Origin: Shinisaurus crocodilurus | Taxonomy: Eukaryota; Chordata; Lepidosauria; Squamata; Shinisauridae | DNA length: 64,000 nucleotides | NCBI GenBank assembly: GCA_021292165.1 | Contig: CM037877.1 | Location: 211,958,715 to 212,022,714, forward strand | Reading direction: 5' to 3' | In this document: positions 60,973-64,000 of the stretch, one piece after another | How positions within the stretch are numbered: position 1 is the first letter of the stretch | Layout: each line of letters starts with the position of its first letter | Made by a program: the position numbers and the translations under genes | The notes under the pieces: generated by a model | The model's input: only the letters and a program-made list of their open reading frames with translations | What the model was told of the DNA's origin: nothing | Database searches by the model: none

Positions 60973-61252
60973 GTGGGCCAAGGCAGACATTACTTTAAAG
61001 ATGTAGCAAGCAGCTTTTTTACTCTGGTGTAAGCGCAGGGCCCCCACCCTGGACTCTAGCGTGGAGGTTAGGGGGACTTTAAACTCCCGCGCTGCACTGC
61101 GGTTCCAATCCGGAACCCCATGATTGCAATTTATATTGCAAAATAGTGACCCATTTGGTTTACCCCTGCACTTACGCTAGAGTCAAAAAAGAACGAAGGA
61201 CATACCGGTAACTGGTTTCTACAACCTTAAAGTAATATCTGCTTTGGCCCAC
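60973..61252. mobile_element. Palindromic MITE, family 'AAGCAGACATTAC', copy 2
   Basis: It starts gtgggccaaggcagacatta and ends with the near complement tctgctttggcccac. Arms include CTTTAAAGATGTA and the CTCTGG/CTAGAG pair. Related to 33600-34026. Confidence 0.75.
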
Positions 61253-61868
61253 TGGCAGAACCCTAAATGGAATCAAGGTTTTTCTGGAATGGAACACGGT
61301 TTCCTCAAATTGCAGACCAGCACGGACAGGCTTTCTCTTAAGTTCTGTTTTGGATGTAACATGTCCCTAAATGAGCCACCATGGCCTAACAATTGGACTT
61401 ATTCAGTGCTGCCCATTTTGAGGGGAGATCTCTCGAAGAGCCTGTTCATGGACTTTAATCCCTAACAGCTTAAAATTTGTCCCATATAGGATACCCCTTC
61501 TCAATCTAAGGGATGTTTGACATGTTACTTCAACAGACATCTACGGAAGTCATGTTGCTACTGTCTGCCTATGCATGTGGCTTGCCTGTATGCAAAATCC
61601 TGCCTCTTGTGGATCCATGTAGCAAAGTTTAATTTGTTGTGGGAATTAAAGGCCATGAGCACTGGTGGCCAGTGTGCCTCATTGAGCTGGAATAGGGAGC
61701 TAAACTAAGTTGAAGTCCTAATCTTGCTGAGTGAACTTGGGTAAGTCAATGTTCATTCAACAGTACAAAAAGGCAGATGGCATCAAGCGTGATCAGTTGG
61801 ATTGGGACAAGTTTGGCTAATCACCAGCTACCAGGGCTCAGATGAGGGTGCACATGGTCATAGGTCTA
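61253..61868. other. Intron 3 stretch with no recognised element
   Basis: Nothing supported. Confidence 0.4.
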
Positions 61869-61990
61869 TATGGCCCCATAGGTCAATGGCAGAGCACAGG
61901 CTTTGCATGCAGAAGGTCCCAAGTTCAATCACTGGCAATCCCAGTGAAAAGGATCTCAAGGGGTGAGATTGGGAAAGTCCATGTCCTTAG
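61869..61990 (+). mobile_element. Second-family tRNA-derived SINE
   Basis: tRNA-like start CCCCATAGGTCAATGGCAGA, then CTTTGCATGCAGAAGGTCCC and the B-box-like AGTTCAATCAC. The 3' part is worn. Confidence 0.7.
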
Positions 61991-62170
61991 GCAGGGGTGA
62001 GCCTTGCATCTATTCTACTTCAATCCATCTGCAGTAGTATTCATGGAAAGACGATGTTTGTGGAGTTTGTCTCTTCACCAACTGGAAGTATTAGTATCCT
62101 CCATATTATGTCTTCCCTTGAGGTATATAAATGGCTGGTGATACCCCACAGTTCTGGAGAATTTAAAATA

Positions 62171-62419
62171 CAGGCAGTCCCCGAGTTAAGAACGTCCGAC
62201 TTACAGACAACCCATACTTAAGGACGGACTTCTGGGTTCCCTGGCACTACGTCGTTTACGTAGAGTACATAGCGTAGTATACTACGCAATTTGTGTAATT
62301 TACGCAATTTGCGTAAATGCTGATTTTAACGTATAGAACGCTATGCTGTTCCGACTTGCATACAAATTAGACTTAAAGACCTTACGAACGGAACTTGTTT
62401 GTAACCTGGAGACTGCCTG
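62171..62419. mobile_element. Tigger-like MITE (CAGGCAGTCCCC type) with an inserted palindromic block
   Basis: It starts caggcagtccccgagttaag, ends with the complement of caggcagtctccaggtta, and has TA at 62169-62170 and 62420-62421. A block at about 62228-62335 carries TACGCAATTTGCGTAAA and ACTACGTCGTTTACGTAG, resembling the palindromic element at 12280-12390 and missing from the 27082 copy. Confidence 0.85.
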
Positions 62420-62665
62420 TAGATGTTTTTAAAGTGCTGTAGTGGTTCACAGCCAGCCACTCCTTCGTGGGGGGAGGAAGGGCTGTAAAATCTCCACTGG
62501 AAGCAATAGCGGCCTTTTCTGTCCACTCCTTGAGGCTCTGTGGGTAGGACTGACCTTCAGAAATATAGACAGGTGTGGGGTAGGGAGGGCTTTTCTTGAC
62601 AGTCAATTTGCACTCTTCTTTCCAAGGGCCTCAAGTGATCCTCTTGTGTTTTTGTCTTTCTCCAG

Positions 62666-62781
62666 TTCTTTCCCAGAAACTCCCCGTAACAGAATATCCT
62701 TTGTACCTCCGGCTGCTCGCAGGCCCCGACACAGACATTCTAAGTTTCGTGTTGAAGGAAAATGAAACGGGGGAAGTTGAG
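62666..62781 (+). CDS. RASSF5: RASSF5 exon 4 (end of the Ras-association domain)
   Basis: After completing the split valine codon 178, this exon encodes 38 residues to position 216. It contains PLYLRLLAGPDTDILSFVLK and ends ENETGEVE before the donor gtatgt; the acceptor is ctttctccag. This closes the RA domain. In the family the next exon starts WDAFSIPELQNF and forms the SARAH coiled coil; no match was seen from 62782 to 64000, so the protein is incomplete here. Phase at the end is 0. The stretch LPVTEY before PLYLRLL is the least conserved part. Confidence 0.95.
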
Positions 62782-64000
62782 GTATGTCAGGAAGCTGCTT
62801 GGCTTTTGAACCTGCACAGACATGCTCAGCTTTCAGAAAGTACGCAGCCACATTAAACAAGCAGCAATTTGCAGCCATAAGGGCAGAACCTGAGTGGGTG
62901 GAACGAGCAAACATTCAGCCCTTATAGTACCATGGCTTGTTATGACAAAGACCATCGTATACTAGTGTTCTAAGACAGGAGGAATACTGCAGCAAAGAAA
63001 AGGACTCCTTTAATCTAGAGCATTTTAGGACCCATTTAATCCCCTTTCGTCATTATTTAAACTTCAGTGTCTTTGGAGTTAAATTATGCCAGAAAAATAG
63101 TCATCCCTATTCTGCAGAGTTTTCGATCATAATGTTTAAAAAGGTTGCTTTTAAAATTTAGCAAAAAGGAACCACAGCCAGTCTTCAAAACATATATTAA
63201 CTGAGTGCTGTGTTACAAGTTAGCGTTTGTGCTTAGCTAAATCACTGCCAGAATTTTTTCTCCCCTGTGTTTCCCTGACCCCCACTGCCCATCTTTTGGA
63301 AAATAGTTCCACTGTGCTTGGAAATTAGAGGACTACACTAAGGATGGAACTGCAGTGTCTCCTTTTTCTCTTCTGTTGGTTCCTAGAACCAGCTTCCAAA
63401 TTAAAAAGAAGCAGGCAGTCCAGAACTCTGCAGTAGGGAGATTCCTACAGTCTTTTTCATTTGCAAGGAAAACTCCAGGTCATCTAACACCTTCAGCCAG
63501 AGTAGGGAAGCTGTGGCCCTCTGATATTGTTGAACTAAAACTCCAGTCATCCCCAATCATTGGCCCATGCTGGCTGGAGCTGGTGGGATTATAGTCCAAC
63601 AACATCTGGGGGGTGCAGGTTCCTCACCCCTACCTTAAACAGTTACCGTCTCTCCTTTCTGTATTCCTGTTAGGATATTGTGTTCTGCAGCACCAGCAGA
63701 GCATATTGGCAATGCAAAATGTTTAAATTCACTCCCAGAATTGGATTTTTCTTAGGTTCATAGGACTCTGATCTCTCAGGCATCTCACATAACCATGTAT
63801 TACACTCACATCTCCAGACATTGACTGTGACATAAAGGGGGATAGCTACACCCAGATTGTTTGCAGTGTTTCCTATTCAAAAGTAGGGATGTGCGAACAG
63901 AGAGAAAGCTGCTCCATTGTCTAGATTTTCAGGTGACTTTCAGTCTGCTATCTGCCAATTAGTGGAATCAGAACTGTGTGCAAATACATTCGTGTGTATT
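62782..64000. other. Start of intron 4 with a MITE copy
   Basis: 63505-63637 is a short hAT-like MITE (GTAGGGAAGCTGTGGCCCTC ... GGTTCCTCACCCCTAC). No further RASSF5 exon was found in this stretch. Confidence 0.55.

Larger units (their letters stand above)
1095..62781 (+). other. RASSF5: RASSF5 (RAPL-type isoform) gene span, four of its coding exons
   Basis: Four exons on the + strand join into one frame of 216 residues: 1095-1214, 50395-50508, 59612-59909 and 62666-62781. RASSF5 is a non-enzymatic adaptor. It binds GTP-loaded Ras/Rap1 through its RA domain and the kinases MST1/2 through a C-terminal SARAH helix; the short RAPL form controls integrin adhesion and cell polarity in lymphocytes (family knowledge). 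The N-terminal motif SSGYCSLDE and the block KRTSFYLPLDAIKQLHISS separate it from RASSF1 and RASSF3. The last exon with the SARAH domain is not found by 64000, so the gene is cut by the window end. The long NORE1A isoform starts from another exon, absent here, so this promoter region should be the internal RAPL promoter. Confidence 0.95.

Noticed and set aside
62782..64000. Possible final RASSF5 exon with the SARAH domain
   Set aside because: No frame resembling WDAFSIPELQ with a splice acceptor was found; it should lie beyond the window.

Overview
The window is vertebrate nuclear DNA, most likely from a squamate reptile (lizard). The evidence is one recognisable protein-coding gene split into short exons with very long introns, and a dense load of CR1/L2/L1 LINE tails, tRNA- and 5S-derived SINEs, hAT and Tigger-like DNA transposons and fold-back MITEs. 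The species cannot be named from the sequence.

The only gene I can support is RASSF5 (NORE1/RAPL), on the + strand. The window holds the short-isoform (RAPL-type) first coding exon (1095-1214), then exons at 50395-50508, 59612-59909 and 62666-62781. Together these give 216 residues in one open frame with canonical GT/AG junctions (phases 0, 0, 1, 0). The exons cover the unique N-terminus, the linker and the Ras-association domain. The C-terminal SARAH-domain exon is not present and should lie beyond 64000. The first exon of the long isoform is also absent and should lie upstream of position 1.

The rest is upstream sequence (1-1094), intron 1 (about 49.2 kb), intron 2 (about 9.1 kb), intron 3 (about 2.8 kb) and part of intron 4. 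Intron 1 carries a composite hAT element with exact 8-bp target duplication (6122-6893), a palindromic element with three 16-bp palindromes (about 12.3 kb), a SINE split by a MITE (21.7-22.3 kb), two copies of a large fold-back repeat (24.2-25.7 and 30.2-31.6 kb), a young 5'-truncated L1 inside an older LINE (28.7-29.3 kb), and a 1.6-kb hAT element inside another repeat (45.2-46.8 kb).

Intron 2 holds the most unusual item: a 2.9-kb DNA transposon (53557-56476) with perfect 24-bp terminal inverted repeats, a 4-bp GCAA target duplication and a decayed transposase on the minus strand. I infer it belongs to the rarely reported Sola superfamily. Intron 2 also has a probable solo LTR (about 58.05-58.5 kb) and a cluster of three Pol III-derived repeats including a 5S rRNA-derived piece (58.9-59.4 kb). 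In intron 3 a LINE tail ends only about 20 bp past the exon 3 splice donor. No second cellular gene, functional tRNA, CRISPR or bacterial feature is supported.
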